A stretch of 61,148 bases of DNA from Dorea sp. 5-2 (GTDB lineage: Bacteria; Bacillota; Clostridia; Lachnospirales; Lachnospiraceae), in NCBI RefSeq assembly GCF_000403455.2, contig NZ_KE159759.1:296428-357575 (forward strand). Direction: 5' to 3'. The position numbers were made by a program, and so were the translations under genes. This document shows positions 34,953 through 44,932 of this stretch, piece by piece. The notes below the pieces were generated by a model. That model was given only the letters and a program-made list of their open reading frames with translations. It was not told the origin of the DNA and did not search any database. How positions within the stretch are numbered: the stretch's first letter is position 1; each line of letters opens with the position of its first letter.

Positions 34953-36792
34953 CAGAGCTTTTATATACTTATATTTATTTTATCTGTTTTCTGCCAGCAT
35001 GACCCTGCACCGCTTTTTATAGCAGGCAATCCCGTATTTCAGGATCTTCTCTATCCCGTCGTCTGCAAGGTCATCTTCATACTTTGTATATTCGATCTGT
35101 TTTAACGCCTCCTTACAAGCGCCCTCCAGATCTCCGTCATGGGCATATTTCACTTCTATGATGATCCCCATATCCCCGGTATCCGGTTCCGCAAGGATAT
35201 CTGCATACCCCTCTCCCATTTCCCGGTTGGAAGAAATCCCCCATCGATTCTTCACTCCTAAGATTCCAAGTAAAACTCCATGGTAAAAATTCTCTTTCAT
35301 TTCTTTCTTTACAGCTGTATCCCGGATACTGATGGTCTTTCTTAAATATTCTGTAAAAATCTCTTCTACACTTTCTGCATCCTCATTCTGCAAAGCATCA
35401 CAGAAACGGTTCAGTGTATCCCCGTCCTCCCGGACATTTTCCTTAAAGAATTCCATAATCTGCGCCACATAAATATCCTGGATCTCCAGATTGGGAATCG
35501 CCAGTTTCATCTGTCTTCTCTCTGCTTTTCCCCGCTGTGTCAGATAACCAGTGGTAAAGAGCAGGCTCCAGATATTATCAATCGTATCATAAATCTCCGG
35601 ATACGTAAGTTCCTGATGTATTTCCTTTGTAATGGTTTCCCCTGCTACCAGGCGCTCAATCTCCCGTTTTGTTGTCGCGTTTGCTGATTCCTGAATAAAT
35701 CGTTTCACTGCGTCATTACTGCTGGTGTTGATCCAATAGTTCTCCGGCTGCACATTCGATACGCTTCTGATCCTGTCGCAATGGTTCAGCACATCCCACG
35801 GGCAATATACCGATGTATTTCCGAACTGATAACCATCATACCATTCTTTTACTTCACCATAATGATCCGCTACATCATAATACCCAAGAAGCTCCCTCAC
35901 CTCTTTATCCGTAAAACCAAAATATTCATCAAAACGCTCATCTGCAATCGTCAACACTTTCATATTATTAAGCCCGGTAAAAATACTTTCCTTTGAAATC
36001 CGAAGGCAGCCCGTCAATACTGCAAGTTTCAGACTGCTATTTGTTTTAAGCGTCTCCCCAAGCAGATTACGAATCAATGAAATCATCTGATTATAATATC
36101 CCTTCTCATGAGCTTTTGCCAAAGGGACATCATATTCATCAATTAACAGAATTACCTTTGTACCATGATGCTTCTCCAGCAATTCCGATAGGACTCTCAG
36201 GCTATTACAAAATACCGCTTCCGACATATTATCATCCAAAAGTTTACGATATTCTGCTTTGTCCTGTTCACTTAAGGCATCACTCTTCAAAAGATATTGT
36301 ACTTTTGCAGGAACTCTTTTCATAATCTGGATTGCCATTTCGAATGCCATTTCATAGTTCCGTGCGTCAATCCCTTTCAGAGAAACTGAAATAACCGGAT
36401 ATTTCCCCATATATTCCTCACAAAGCGCAGTTTCTTTTGAGATATCCAACCCGTTAAAAATACTCTTATCTCCATCCAATGAAAAAAAGTATTCCAGCAT
36501 ACTCATATTTAATGATTTCCCAAATCTCCTGGGGCGGGTAAAAAGATTTACTTCTCCCCAGTTATTGAGGAGTTCCCTGATCAGCCCTGTTTTATCAATA
36601 TAGTAAAACTCTTCGGAACGAAGTTTCTCAAAATTTTCAATCCCAATCGGAAGTTTCTTCTTTCGCATCTCCATCTCTTTCCACGCTCCTTCCATTATCC
36701 TTAAGCCATTGCCTGCCTTAGATTATTAAATACATTATAGCAACTAAGCAGCGGCTTTTCCATAGAAATCTTCCGGTTCCCGAGGCTCCCAG
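34953..36792 (-). repeat. Direct long repeat, copy A (about 1.84 kb)
   Basis: Similar throughout to 57227-59067, same orientation. The similarity starts in CAGAGCTTT downstream of the nuclease gene and ends in CTCCCAG inside the 3' end of the Toprim remnant. The two copies lie about 22 kb apart. Confidence 0.85.
34980..36674 (-). CDS. AAA-ATPase-like/PD-(D/E)XK nuclease protein (DUF1703 type), copy A
   Basis: 564 residues. Opens LPIGIENFEKLRSEEFYYIDKT; the ATP site is NLFTRPRRFGKSLNMSML and Walker B is VILLIDEYDVPL. The C-terminal PD-(D/E)XK nuclease has GEGYADILAEPDTGDMGIIIEVKYA (D...E-x-K). This family is widespread and multicopy; function unknown. The start is uncertain: ATG 36695, 36674 or 36668 are all in frame, with AAGGAG best placed for 36674. 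A paralogue is at 57.2 kb with the same flanks. Confidence 0.88.
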   Translation of the reverse strand: MEMRKKKLPIGIENFEKLRSEEFYYIDKTGLIRELLNNWGEVNLFTRPRRFGKSLNMSMLEYFFSLDGDKSIFNGLDISKETALCEEYMGKYPVISVSLKGIDARNYEMAFEMAIQIMKRVPAKVQYLLKSDALSEQDKAEYRKLLDDNMSEAVFCNSLRVLSELLEKHHGTKVILLIDEYDVPLAKAHEKGYYNQMISLIRNLLGETLKTNSSLKLAVLTGCLRISKESIFTGLNNMKVLTIADERFDEYFGFTDKEVRELLGYYDVADHYGEVKEWYDGYQFGNTSVYCPWDVLNHCDRIRSVSNVQPENYWINTSSNDAVKRFIQESANATTKREIERLVAGETITKEIHQELTYPEIYDTIDNIWSLLFTTGYLTQRGKAERRQMKLAIPNLEIQDIYVAQIMEFFKENVREDGDTLNRFCDALQNEDAESVEEIFTEYLRKTISIRDTAVKKEMKENFYHGVLLGILGVKNRWGISSNREMGEGYADILAEPDTGDMGIIIEVKYAHDGDLEGACKEALKQIEYTKYEDDLADDGIEKILKYGIACYKKRCRVMLAENR

Positions 36793-37309
36793 TCGTCAAT
36801 CCCTTTATACTGCCCCTGCCACATGCCTTCTTCATCGGTATCCCACGCCGCGTGGCTGCAGTTTAAGGATAGCTCCTCACAGATTTCATAAAGCTTCAGG
36901 CATCCTTTCCGGATCTGCTCACGTTTTTCCCTCTTTTTCGGGCATTGGGAACCTTTAACGCTGCATATCCGGCATACGTCCCATAATCCTCCCTGCATTC
37001 AAGGCGCATCAGCTTGTCCATATCGTTTGCTTCTACTACCTCACGAAGACCGCGTTCCTTCATCTGGGCAAGCAGCTGCCTAAGTTCTTTGTGGTTCATC
37101 ACTCCGGGATTCCCAATATAAGTCTCCCCTGTCCGCTGGTGGGTAATCTCCGCTTTCAGAATCCCTTCCGTTACAAATACCCGGCCCACTTCCTGATCTC
37201 CGGAAAGGCTTACCGGGCTTCCCGGCGAACATCCCTTATCCAATTTTGCACTGCTGAGCCAGACATATTTCCGTTTCTGATAAGGAACGTCAAGCCGGAT
37301 CTGAAACAC
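36744..37309 (-). pseudogene. Toprim/DUF3854-like protein from an integrated element, frameshifted
   Basis: Frame 1 from 37309 reads FQIRLDVPYQKRKYVWLSSA, then GRVFVTEGILKAEITHQRTGE (Toprim-like TEG...K), then HKELRQLLAQMKERGLREVVE, ending soon after VPNARKRG. A one-base shift near 36,925 continues as REQIRKGCLKLYEICEELSLN and ends EDFYGKAAA at 36744. Similar proteins sit in conjugative elements of Firmicutes (memory). The 5' end is missing too. No other gene of such an element remains upstream. Confidence 0.6.
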
Positions 37310-37593
37310 TGTTCCAAGGTGATGGACACGGAAACAGAAACAGAAACACCGGAGAACCGGGGGCAGATACCGCTCTGATAGCTGCCCCTTATTTGTGATG
37401 AAAATACAATCTTGATAAAAGCTGTATTCGCTTATAGTTCCAGGATTCTATGAACCTTTCCAGTTTTGAACTTATAATTCTTATATACTTCGTTTCAATA
37501 AGAACTTGATTATAAACAAATCTTGAATCACGTCATTCACTTGTCAGTCAAAAAGATTATCCTACAGATTTTAGAATATGTAAAACCGGTAGG

Positions 37594-37757
37594 TTATTCA
37601 TCGCTTACCTTGGAAGCAATTTCGCCCCTCTTAAATTCGGTCTTTATCCTTTGACGGTCAAGCAGCAGGCAGTTGATCTCGCCCGCAAGTTCCATCACAA
37701 AAAGCTTTTTAACATGGCGCCGATCTCCATATCATCTTCCACCAATAAGATTTTCAT
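37594..37757 (-). pseudogene. Fused remnants of a response regulator and a sensor kinase
   Basis: ATG 37757 begins MKILLVEDDMEIGAMLKSFL, a receiver-domain start, then stops. One base later another frame reads VMELAGEINCLLLDRQRIKT, then FKRGEIASK, the stretch that precedes the H-box in some Firmicute kinases, then stops at 37594. So >1.2 kb of a two-component pair has been lost. 37,310-37,593 holds nothing else that I recognise. Confidence 0.55.
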
Positions 37758-37807
37758 GATGCTATCCTCCAACCATCTCCCATTGCAAGAGGCGGCATAG
37801 TATCATG

Positions 37808-40174
37808 CTACTCCCTGCTTATCGTATCCACCACCGTCATTTTCTTGATCTGCTTCACCGGCCCCATAATCGCCAGACATACGGAACCAAGCATAATGAA
37901 CACAATCACCAAAAGCTCCCATCCCGGAACGCTCCATTCATCTCCCCATCTGGAAGTCACAAGGTTTTGGAACAGAACCTTATTAAGCGGCAGCCCGATC
38001 ACACATCCTAAAAGAACACCAAAGACCGTATAGGTCATTGTCTCACCCAATACCATCCTGTTTAACTGCCGCACAGTCATTCCAATCGCCCGCATCGCGC
38101 CATACTCCCTCATCCGCGCCGACACGCTCATGGCAATGTTATTGATGATATTAAAGAAACCAATCAGAGCAATCACTGCCAAAAAACCATAGAGAAATAC
38201 GGACATCGAATAGCTCGCCCCTTTCGTTTCTTTGTTTCCGATCCGTTTGTCAGAAAATGCAACACTACTGCTACATTCCTGTTCCATTACCTTGCGGATC
38301 TCCTGCACCTGTGAATCCGTTGCATCCCGATTAAGCTGTACATCAAGAACCGCATACCCGTCTTCTCCTGTCAGTTTCCGGAACAATTCTTCCGAACAGA
38401 CTGCCATCCCTGTCATACTGTCTGTATTACCGTCCACTCCATAACTGTACGGAACATCTCCAAGGGTACCGACGATGGAAGCTTCCTGCTCCCTGCCGCC
38501 TGCCGATACCGTGACATTGCTGCCTGCTGCAAATGTATTCCCTTCCCGATGTACGGAAAGCATGCCTTTTCCATCTATCGCATCCTGAAGATTTCCCTCA
38601 ATCAGAGAATCCTTTGCCCACTGAAATTGCTGGTCATCATAAGAAATCACGATAAGCGTGCTCCCTTCTCCTGGAACCGTAAACTCTGCATAACCCCTGC
38701 CAAATGCACGCTTCACGCCCGGATACTTTCTGATTACTTCATCAAGCCCTGACGGAATCTGATTAGTATAATCTTCCTTATAAATATAAAGATCGGGGGC
38801 AGACGCACGAAGCGGCGTAAGCGCATGATGCATAAAATCAATAGCTGTGCCAAATGCAAGGAACAGGATAATACTGAATGCAAAAGAACTTGTTACTAAA
38901 AGGAAATTCTTCTTACTTCCAGAAGCATGATGAACCCCCAACGCCATATCCACTTTAAAAATCCGTGTATTTGCCGTCCTTTTCACTGCCTGCACGGTTC
39001 CTGCATTTCCGGAAACTGCTGTTAACGGAGACACTTTCGCAGCACGCTTAGCCGGAGACCTTGCAGCCAGAAGTACAGTAACGAATCCCACGATCATTCC
39101 GGCTGCGACCGCTATATAACTGACTCCGAACACCGGCAATCCTTCAAAAAGCCCCGGGCTTAGACAACGCAGCATTCCACAAAGAACCCATACCATACAG
39201 ATCCCCGCAATAATGCCCGCTGGAATGGCCGTCCTGCACCAGCTGAGCGCTTCTCTTCGCACAAATCGGATCACTTGCTTTCCGGTTGCTCCAAGGCATC
39301 TCATCATACCAAAGAATTCTGTCCGCCGTGCGATATTACTGTTCATACTTGCTGTAATCATAAAGATTCCTGCAACCACGACTAACGCCGCCAAAACTAC
39401 CGCCACAAAATATAACTGCAGGATGTAGGTATCCTGGCTCTGAAACATTAGCATAAGAACCTTTACATTCTGACGCACCTGCCCCTCTTCCAGGCCAAAC
39501 TGCGCGCTGATCTCACGGATTGCTTTCTGGATATTACAAAACTTCCGAAACTCTACATAATAAAGCACTTCCTGTGCCGATTTTGTTTCTTCCGGCCGCA
39601 ATGCAGAAAATCCGTCCGTATTCAGATACATGCCAAACGCGTCATGCTCTGCCTCTAATGCCGTATCTTTCGTAATCCCGGTAATATGATACTGCTTCAT
39701 CTCCCCCTGAGGAGTTGCCATGCTGACAGTATCTCCCACCTGCACGCCCAGCCGAGTCTTTGCACTCTCATTCAGAACTGCCTCTTCGGTATTTTCCGGA
39801 AATGCTCCCTCTGTAAGCTCCGCTGCCGGAAACATTTCCAAAAGCTCTTTGTCAAACCCACAGACTGCCGTTTCAATTCCCTCAATCCGATAACCGTCTC
39901 GCAGATGATAATTCAGCACCCCATACCGCGCGATATGCTCCACCTCCGGTCGTGCTTTCAAAAGCGCTCCCTGTTCTTCATCCACCAAAAAACCTGCATG
40001 CCAGCTTCCATCGCTCTTAACCGCCTGTATCATCTGGGAACGAATCTCCATATCCGCCATCCCAAAGATCACCGTGACCAGAAACACTGCCAGCACGATG
40101 CAGAGCCTGGTCATCCGATTCTGTTTCTTATGCTGTTTCGCCGATATTTGTATCAAATCCAGATAATGCTTCAA
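37808..40174 (-). CDS. ABC transporter permease, FtsX/MacB type
   Basis: 788 residues with two FtsX repeats: an N-terminal helix (LCIVLAVFLVTVIFGMADMEI), a large extracytoplasmic domain (~60-240), three helices with MMRCLGATGKQV, then a second helix/ectodomain/helix set with GAMRAIGMTVRQLNRMVLGE. Forms an exporter with the ATPase encoded upstream (4-bp overlap). The context with a two-component system resembles antimicrobial-peptide detoxification modules (BceAB-like); the substrate is not known. Confidence 0.9.
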   Translation of the reverse strand: MKHYLDLIQISAKQHKKQNRMTRLCIVLAVFLVTVIFGMADMEIRSQMIQAVKSDGSWHAGFLVDEEQGALLKARPEVEHIARYGVLNYHLRDGYRIEGIETAVCGFDKELLEMFPAAELTEGAFPENTEEAVLNESAKTRLGVQVGDTVSMATPQGEMKQYHITGITKDTALEAEHDAFGMYLNTDGFSALRPEETKSAQEVLYYVEFRKFCNIQKAIREISAQFGLEEGQVRQNVKVLMLMFQSQDTYILQLYFVAVVLAALVVVAGIFMITASMNSNIARRTEFFGMMRCLGATGKQVIRFVRREALSWCRTAIPAGIIAGICMVWVLCGMLRCLSPGLFEGLPVFGVSYIAVAAGMIVGFVTVLLAARSPAKRAAKVSPLTAVSGNAGTVQAVKRTANTRIFKVDMALGVHHASGSKKNFLLVTSSFAFSIILFLAFGTAIDFMHHALTPLRASAPDLYIYKEDYTNQIPSGLDEVIRKYPGVKRAFGRGYAEFTVPGEGSTLIVISYDDQQFQWAKDSLIEGNLQDAIDGKGMLSVHREGNTFAAGSNVTVSAGGREQEASIVGTLGDVPYSYGVDGNTDSMTGMAVCSEELFRKLTGEDGYAVLDVQLNRDATDSQVQEIRKVMEQECSSSVAFSDKRIGNKETKGASYSMSVFLYGFLAVIALIGFFNIINNIAMSVSARMREYGAMRAIGMTVRQLNRMVLGETMTYTVFGVLLGCVIGLPLNKVLFQNLVTSRWGDEWSVPGWELLVIVFIMLGSVCLAIMGPVKQIKKMTVVDTISRE

Positions 40175-40854
40175 TCCGACACACCTCCCAGCTCAATAAG
40201 CTCACCGTCCGTAACCTGGAACACCCGGTCTGCCTGGGACGTCAGGTTCATATTATGGGTAATCATTAAAACAGTCTGCTGATAATGCCTTGACGCTTTG
40301 CACAAAAGATCCATTACATCCTGGCTGCTCTGGGAATCCAGATTCCCGGTCGGCTCATCGGCAAGAACCAGCGCCGGCCTCATAATCAAAGCACGCCCTA
40401 TGGCCACCCGCTGCTGCTGTCCGCCAGAAAGCTGTCCCGGCAAATGCTTCCGTCTGTTCGTAAGCCCCAGTACCTCTAAAATCTCATCCACCTGTTCCTG
40501 ATTCGGTTTCTTGTAATCTAACAGAAGCGGGAAGATAATGTTCTGCTCTACATCAAGCTCTGGAATCAGGTGAAAGGACTGAAAAATAAACCCGATATTC
40601 TGTCTGCGGAAGACTGTCCGTTCATTTTCCCCCATCGCAAATATGTTTCTTCCATTTAAAAATACGTTCCCAGAGTTTGCCTCATCCAGCCCGCCAATAC
40701 AGTTCAGAAGCGTGCTTTTCCCAGAACCGGATGCTCCGACGACCGCTCCGAATTCTCCTCTCTGCATGGATAAAGAAACATTCTTTAACGCGTCTACACG
40801 GGCCTCCCCGCTTCCATAAACCTTACACAGTTTCTCTACTTTTAATATTTCCAT
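40171..40854 (-). CDS. ABC transporter ATPase (MacB/LolD type)
   Basis: 227 residues. Walker A GASGSGKSTLLN, Q-loop FIFQSFHLIPELDVEQN, signature LSGGQQQRVAIGRAL, Walker B ALVLADEPTGNLDSQ, switch MITHNM. Start at 40854 set by AGGGGATTGT; the in-frame extension to 40911 lacks an SD. Energises the FtsX-type permease downstream. Confidence 0.93.
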   Translation of the reverse strand: MEILKVEKLCKVYGSGEARVDALKNVSLSMQRGEFGAVVGASGSGKSTLLNCIGGLDEANSGNVFLNGRNIFAMGENERTVFRRQNIGFIFQSFHLIPELDVEQNIIFPLLLDYKKPNQEQVDEILEVLGLTNRRKHLPGQLSGGQQQRVAIGRALIMRPALVLADEPTGNLDSQSSQDVMDLLCKASRHYQQTVLMITHNMNLTSQADRVFQVTDGELIELGGVSD

Positions 40855-40940
40855 ACAATCCCCTGCCTTTCTCAACGATTCTTTTTTGGATGTACAAAAA
40901 AAGAATAGCATCTTGACCTTACATTCCGGTGAATGGAAGC

Positions 40941-42170
40941 TTACAGATTCGTAAGAAAGGTCAGCCAGAATACACTCCCCTCTCCGGGCCTGCTCTCCAC
41001 AGACAGATTTCCCCCCTGACCTTCCACAATTGATTTCGCCAGGGAAAGCCCAAGCCCTGTCCCCTGCCGGTCACTGGAAGACCGGCTCCGATAAAACTGT
41101 TTAAAAATATGATGGATGTCTTCCTGCGCAATGCCTGACCCGTTATCTTCTACTGTCATGCGAAAAACTGCAGGGGTTCTTTTCCACGATACACGGATAA
41201 CATCTCCCGTTTCCGTATGATCAAGCGCATTTTTTATAAGATTCCCAACCGCCTCTTTCGTCCACTCCTGATCGCAGAGCAGTCTCTCCTCTGGCCTGCC
41301 GTCTATCAAAATCTCTTTTCCCTCCTGCTTCGCGCGTTCCAGCAGATCGTTCACTGCCTGCCCTGCGACTTCTGCGGCAAAACACTCCCGTTTTTCAAAA
41401 ACTATATTCCCAGTATCCAGACGCGCCATTTTTAAAAGAGACTGTATTAACCGCTCCATCCGTTCCAGAGATTTCATGGATTTCTGAGAAAAAATCTTCA
41501 CCGTTTCTTCATTCTCCGGCTCATCCTTTATGATCTCCATATACATATTTAGAGCTGCAAGAGGCGTTTTCAGCTGATGTGAAATATTCGATATCATATC
41601 TCTTAAAAACATCTTTGCTTTATGTTCCATCTCACTCTTTGCCTGCAGCGACATAGCAAGCTGTTCAATACTGCCAAACAACTGGAAAATTGCCCCTGTT
41701 TCTCCTGCGGGCAGATGGTTTTCAAACCGGTTCTGGTCATACTCTGCAATCACCGTTTCAATACTCTCATACATCTGCTCTCTTCTTCGCAAAAACAATC
41801 CCGTACCGCCCAACACCATAATCGCAAACACCAGACCTGCTGAAAGTAGCGCTGCAATCTGCCAAACAGATGTTTGTTCTACAAGCAGCAGCAGATAACT
41901 CTGCGTATGTTCCGTATGTCCGATGGTTTCCAGCAATTGCTTCCCGTCTTCCGTTACCTCCACATGATTCCATGCAGAAGCCACCAGCGCAGGTGAAACT
42001 TCCTGTTCCAACAGATAAGAAGCTGCCGCAAGCTCGCGTTTTATAAGAATTCTTCTGATATCCTGTGCCTGAAAAATGCCGCAGATTCCCAAAACGCAGA
42101 TCTGCAGCAAACAAATCACTACAAGAAACAGATAAAATCTTCGTGTCTGCTTTTCATATAGAAATTTCAC
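40941..42170 (-). CDS. Two-component sensor histidine kinase
   Basis: 409 residues. N-terminal helix (FYLFLVVICLLQICVLGICG), ~60-residue outer loop, second helix (LLSAGLVFAIMVLGGTGLFL), HAMP-like linker, H-box SNISHQLKTPLAALN, N-box LIKNALDH, G1 DNGSGIAQEDIHHIF, G2 GTGLGLSLAKSIV. Start probably GTG 42170, because GGGAGGAG of the preceding stop region serves as SD. Pairs with the regulator just upstream (5-bp gap) and likely controls the ABC genes. Confidence 0.92.
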   Translation of the reverse strand: MKFLYEKQTRRFYLFLVVICLLQICVLGICGIFQAQDIRRILIKRELAAASYLLEQEVSPALVASAWNHVEVTEDGKQLLETIGHTEHTQSYLLLLVEQTSVWQIAALLSAGLVFAIMVLGGTGLFLRRREQMYESIETVIAEYDQNRFENHLPAGETGAIFQLFGSIEQLAMSLQAKSEMEHKAKMFLRDMISNISHQLKTPLAALNMYMEIIKDEPENEETVKIFSQKSMKSLERMERLIQSLLKMARLDTGNIVFEKRECFAAEVAGQAVNDLLERAKQEGKEILIDGRPEERLLCDQEWTKEAVGNLIKNALDHTETGDVIRVSWKRTPAVFRMTVEDNGSGIAQEDIHHIFKQFYRSRSSSDRQGTGLGLSLAKSIVEGQGGNLSVESRPGEGSVFWLTFLTNL

Positions 42171-42175
42171 ACTTC

Positions 42176-42862
42176 TCACTCCTCCCACTGGTATCCAAAT
42201 CCCCGGACCGTTTTCAGATGCTCCGGCCGAGACGGGTTCTTCTCCAGTTTCTCTCGCAGGCGGCGTATATATACGGACAGCGTGTTATTATCCACAAAGT
42301 TCCCCGCGCCGTCCCACAGTTTGTCCAGAATCATCCCGCGGGTAAGAACACGCCCGCTGTTTTGCAGCAGCAGACAGAGAAGCCTGTATTCTGCCCCTGT
42401 AAACTCTGCCAATTTACCTCCTAAGAATACTTTCCCTTCTGCAAGGTTTACCGTCAGATCACCCGAACGCAGGATATTCCCTTCCTCATTCTTCCTATTA
42501 CTGCGCCGCAGCAGCGCGCGGATACGGGAACACAATTCTCCAAGCCGGAACGGTTTTGTAATATAATCATCCCCTCCGCAGTCAAGACCACGGATTACGC
42601 TTGTTTCCTCATCGGATGCCGTCAGGAAAATGATAGGAACCTGATTTCCAGATTCCCTGAGTTTCTCACACAAGGTAAATCCATTCCCATCCGGCAGTGT
42701 CACATCAAAAAGAAGGATATCAAAATCGCTGCTCTTCGCAATCCGTTTTTCTGCCTCCTTTATCGTTCTGGCAACATCTACATCGAATCCGCTTTTCTTC
42801 AGAGAATATGTCAGACCGTCAATCAGACTGATATCGTCTTCAAGAAGTAACAGTTTCTGCAA
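42176..42862 (-). CDS. OmpR/PhoB-family response regulator
   Basis: 228 residues. The receiver domain has acidic LLEDD, phospho-acceptor in DILLFDVTLPDGNG, Thr/Lys FLTASDE and DYITKPF. The C-terminal winged helix (EYRLLCLLLQNSGRVLTRGMILDKLW, then VDNNTLSVYIRRLREKLE, then LKTVRGFGYQW) binds DNA. First gene of the TCS-ABC group. SD GGGAGGCG precedes the ATG. Confidence 0.94.
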   Translation of the reverse strand: MQKLLLLEDDISLIDGLTYSLKKSGFDVDVARTIKEAEKRIAKSSDFDILLFDVTLPDGNGFTLCEKLRESGNQVPIIFLTASDEETSVIRGLDCGGDDYITKPFRLGELCSRIRALLRRSNRKNEEGNILRSGDLTVNLAEGKVFLGGKLAEFTGAEYRLLCLLLQNSGRVLTRGMILDKLWDGAGNFVDNNTLSVYIRRLREKLEKNPSRPEHLKTVRGFGYQWEE

Positions 42863-42906
42863 ATCAAACGCCTCCCTTTATTCGCATAATAACTCTGTTA
42901 AAATAT

Positions 42907-42951
42907 ATTATACATTATTTTCATGGGATATTTTCTTACAAAAATGTAAGA
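42907..42951 (-). promoter_or_regulatory. -10 box and upstream dyad before the response regulator
   Basis: TATAAT on the minus strand (42912-42907) lacks a good -35. A perfect dyad TCTTACA-AAAA-TGTAAGA (42934-42951) lies just upstream, where an activator would bind. Could be the regulator's own site; alternatively a small terminator for the permease gene above. Confidence 0.45.
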
Positions 42952-42971
42952 TGAATGCTTAATCCGAAAGT

Positions 42972-44243
42972 TTATTTCCATAAAACTGTGACTTCTACAG
43001 CCAGTAAAGCCAACAGCACAGGCAGCAGCACCGGACAGGAAGATACTGCCCCCGCGAGCAGCAGCATTACCACCGGAACCACATATTTCCGCGGATGATG
43101 CCACAGGTCGCTTTCAATCTTAAAGCCCCGGATAGGATAAAACCATTCCAGCAGCACCGACAACACCGCGCTCTGCAGGGCAAAGAAAACAGCCCCTGCA
43201 ATCATTTGGGCAGTGACGCTGCCGTTCTGAATCTGCCAGCTTAAGAGGAATATTATATCTGCAGCCATATTACAAAGGAAGATAAACAGGCAGTATGGAA
43301 TGCAAAAGCAACCTTTCTGCCCAGGCAGGAAACGGACTGCCTGCTCCAGATCAGGGTCACAGGACAGCAGGATACAGATTGGCGTATTTAAGGACAGAAT
43401 CGCAAAACCCACCGGAACCACAGACAGCCCTGCCATTTCTCTTAAGAAATAAGGCAGTACCAAGGCGACGCACCACATCACAGCGGTATTGAGCAGATAA
43501 TTCTTATGGCAGATCAGATACCGGAAAAAGTACCGCCAAAGTGTTGCCCTCTTTCTCTGCCGGACGGTATGGCTTTTCCCGCTCATTGCTGAATACGCTC
43601 GCTTTCGCTGGGGCAGCCTCTGGCATAAAGGGATGCCCGAAGGGTGTTTCTTACTCTCCTTCTGATAAAAAACGTATCCGTCTGCTCTCCATAAAATTAA
43701 GACAGCAAACAGACTATTCACAAGCAGCAACAGGTAAAACCATGTCCCGCTTCCCAGAAGCAGGATGGCAGCTACAATGACAACAATCCAGAGAACGCCT
43801 ATATACCAGTATTTTCTCAGGTCATAAACCGCGGCAGCCATAAGAACCGCATGGATCATGCAGATGACCATTCCCATGATCTCTACCGGCTTCCAGACAG
43901 AAACAGCCAGCAAGGCCGCCAGAAGCAGTCCTGTCTTTGTGAGAACCGTATAGGCGCCCAGCACCCCCACATAAGAGAAAACAAACTCCCGGCATCTATG
44001 AGGCAGCATCAGCATATGTTGAAGTTCGGCAGCATTATCTTTGGAAGAAAGAGCCTGCCACATCACGCCTGCAGTAAAAGCGCTAATCATCAGAACCCGG
44101 ACAAACGACGCAATCTGCACCTTAGCACCGGCAATATATAGTCCCCAAAATACAATCACATCCATAAAAAGAGTCCGGGGCAGCCGTTCATATTTTGCCC
44201 CGAACAGCTTTTTGGCAAAGGCTTTACCTGTCATTTTCATCAT
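42972..44243 (-). CDS. ABC exporter membrane subunit
   Basis: About 423 residues with roughly ten hydrophobic helices (LFMDVIVFWGLYIAGAKVQIA, then WYIGVLWIVVIVAAILLLGS, then VPVVMLLLAGAVSSCPVLLPVLLALLAVEVTV). No family motif I can name beyond similarity to ABC-2-like permeases. Start at 44243 (GGAGGCTTTGC before ATG) overlaps the ATPase end by 20 bp, so the two are coupled. Substrate unknown. Confidence 0.78.
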   Translation of the reverse strand: MMKMTGKAFAKKLFGAKYERLPRTLFMDVIVFWGLYIAGAKVQIASFVRVLMISAFTAGVMWQALSSKDNAAELQHMLMLPHRCREFVFSYVGVLGAYTVLTKTGLLLAALLAVSVWKPVEIMGMVICMIHAVLMAAAVYDLRKYWYIGVLWIVVIVAAILLLGSGTWFYLLLLVNSLFAVLILWRADGYVFYQKESKKHPSGIPLCQRLPQRKRAYSAMSGKSHTVRQRKRATLWRYFFRYLICHKNYLLNTAVMWCVALVLPYFLREMAGLSVVPVGFAILSLNTPICILLSCDPDLEQAVRFLPGQKGCFCIPYCLFIFLCNMAADIIFLLSWQIQNGSVTAQMIAGAVFFALQSAVLSVLLEWFYPIRGFKIESDLWHHPRKYVVPVVMLLLAGAVSSCPVLLPVLLALLAVEVTVLWK

Positions 44244-44931
44244 GCAAAGCCTCCCGGATCTCTTCGGCATTGATCTGTCCGCGTTCAAAGGTCTGCCGGA
44301 TCCTGCCATCCTCCAGGACAAATACCCGGTCAGAGGTCAGCGTGATGCTCTCCAGGATGTGGGAGGAAAACAGTACGGTCCCATGAATCTTATACTCTGA
44401 AATCTGCTGGTACAGGTATTCCGTACTCTGGAAGTCTAACCCATTGACCGGCTCATCCAGAAGAAGCAGCCTTGGCTGCAGGGCAAAAGCCGTGATCAGG
44501 AATGCTTTTTTCCGGTTTCCGGTTGACAGTTCCCGCAGCAGGGTATCCGTATACTCTTCAAAATGGAAGCCCTGTATCAGCTCCGATACATCCGGAATCT
44601 CTTTCCCATAGGCGACGCATACATAGGCCAGGTATTCCCGGAAGGTAAAATACGAAAACGAATTGTCCTCGGCAAACACCGTATAGCGGCAGAGCTTAAA
44701 ATCCTGCTTCCGGAAATCCACAGGGGAGCCGCAAAAGCAGATACCCTCTGAACGGAAGGTAGGGAGCAGTCCGGAAAGCACCTTCAGAAATGTAGTTTTT
44801 CCGGCTCCGTTCAGCCCGATCAGTCCCACTGCCTCATGCTCGGCCAGCTCAAAAGAAAAATCTGAAAGTATCATTTTCTCTTCACTGTACCACGCGCTTA
44901 AGTTTTGAATCGTCAGAAGCGCTTGTCCCAT
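44224..44931 (-). CDS. ABC transporter ATPase
   Basis: 235 residues. Walker A GLNGAGKTTFLK; signature LSTGNRKKAFLITAFAL (variant of LSGGQ, seen in ABC-2 exporters); Walker B LLLLDEPVNGLDFQ; switch LFSSHIL. Start at 44931 set by GAGGAAGGTAAG. One base after the small membrane protein's stop, and overlapping the permease downstream: a tight three-gene exporter operon. Confidence 0.92.
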   Translation of the reverse strand: MGQALLTIQNLSAWYSEEKMILSDFSFELAEHEAVGLIGLNGAGKTTFLKVLSGLLPTFRSEGICFCGSPVDFRKQDFKLCRYTVFAEDNSFSYFTFREYLAYVCVAYGKEIPDVSELIQGFHFEEYTDTLLRELSTGNRKKAFLITAFALQPRLLLLDEPVNGLDFQSTEYLYQQISEYKIHGTVLFSSHILESITLTSDRVFVLEDGRIRQTFERGQINAEEIREALHDENDR

Positions 44932-44932
44932 C

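Noticed and set aside
39686..40282. 198-codon plus-strand frame
   Set aside because: Antisense to the FtsX-type permease; no independent evidence.
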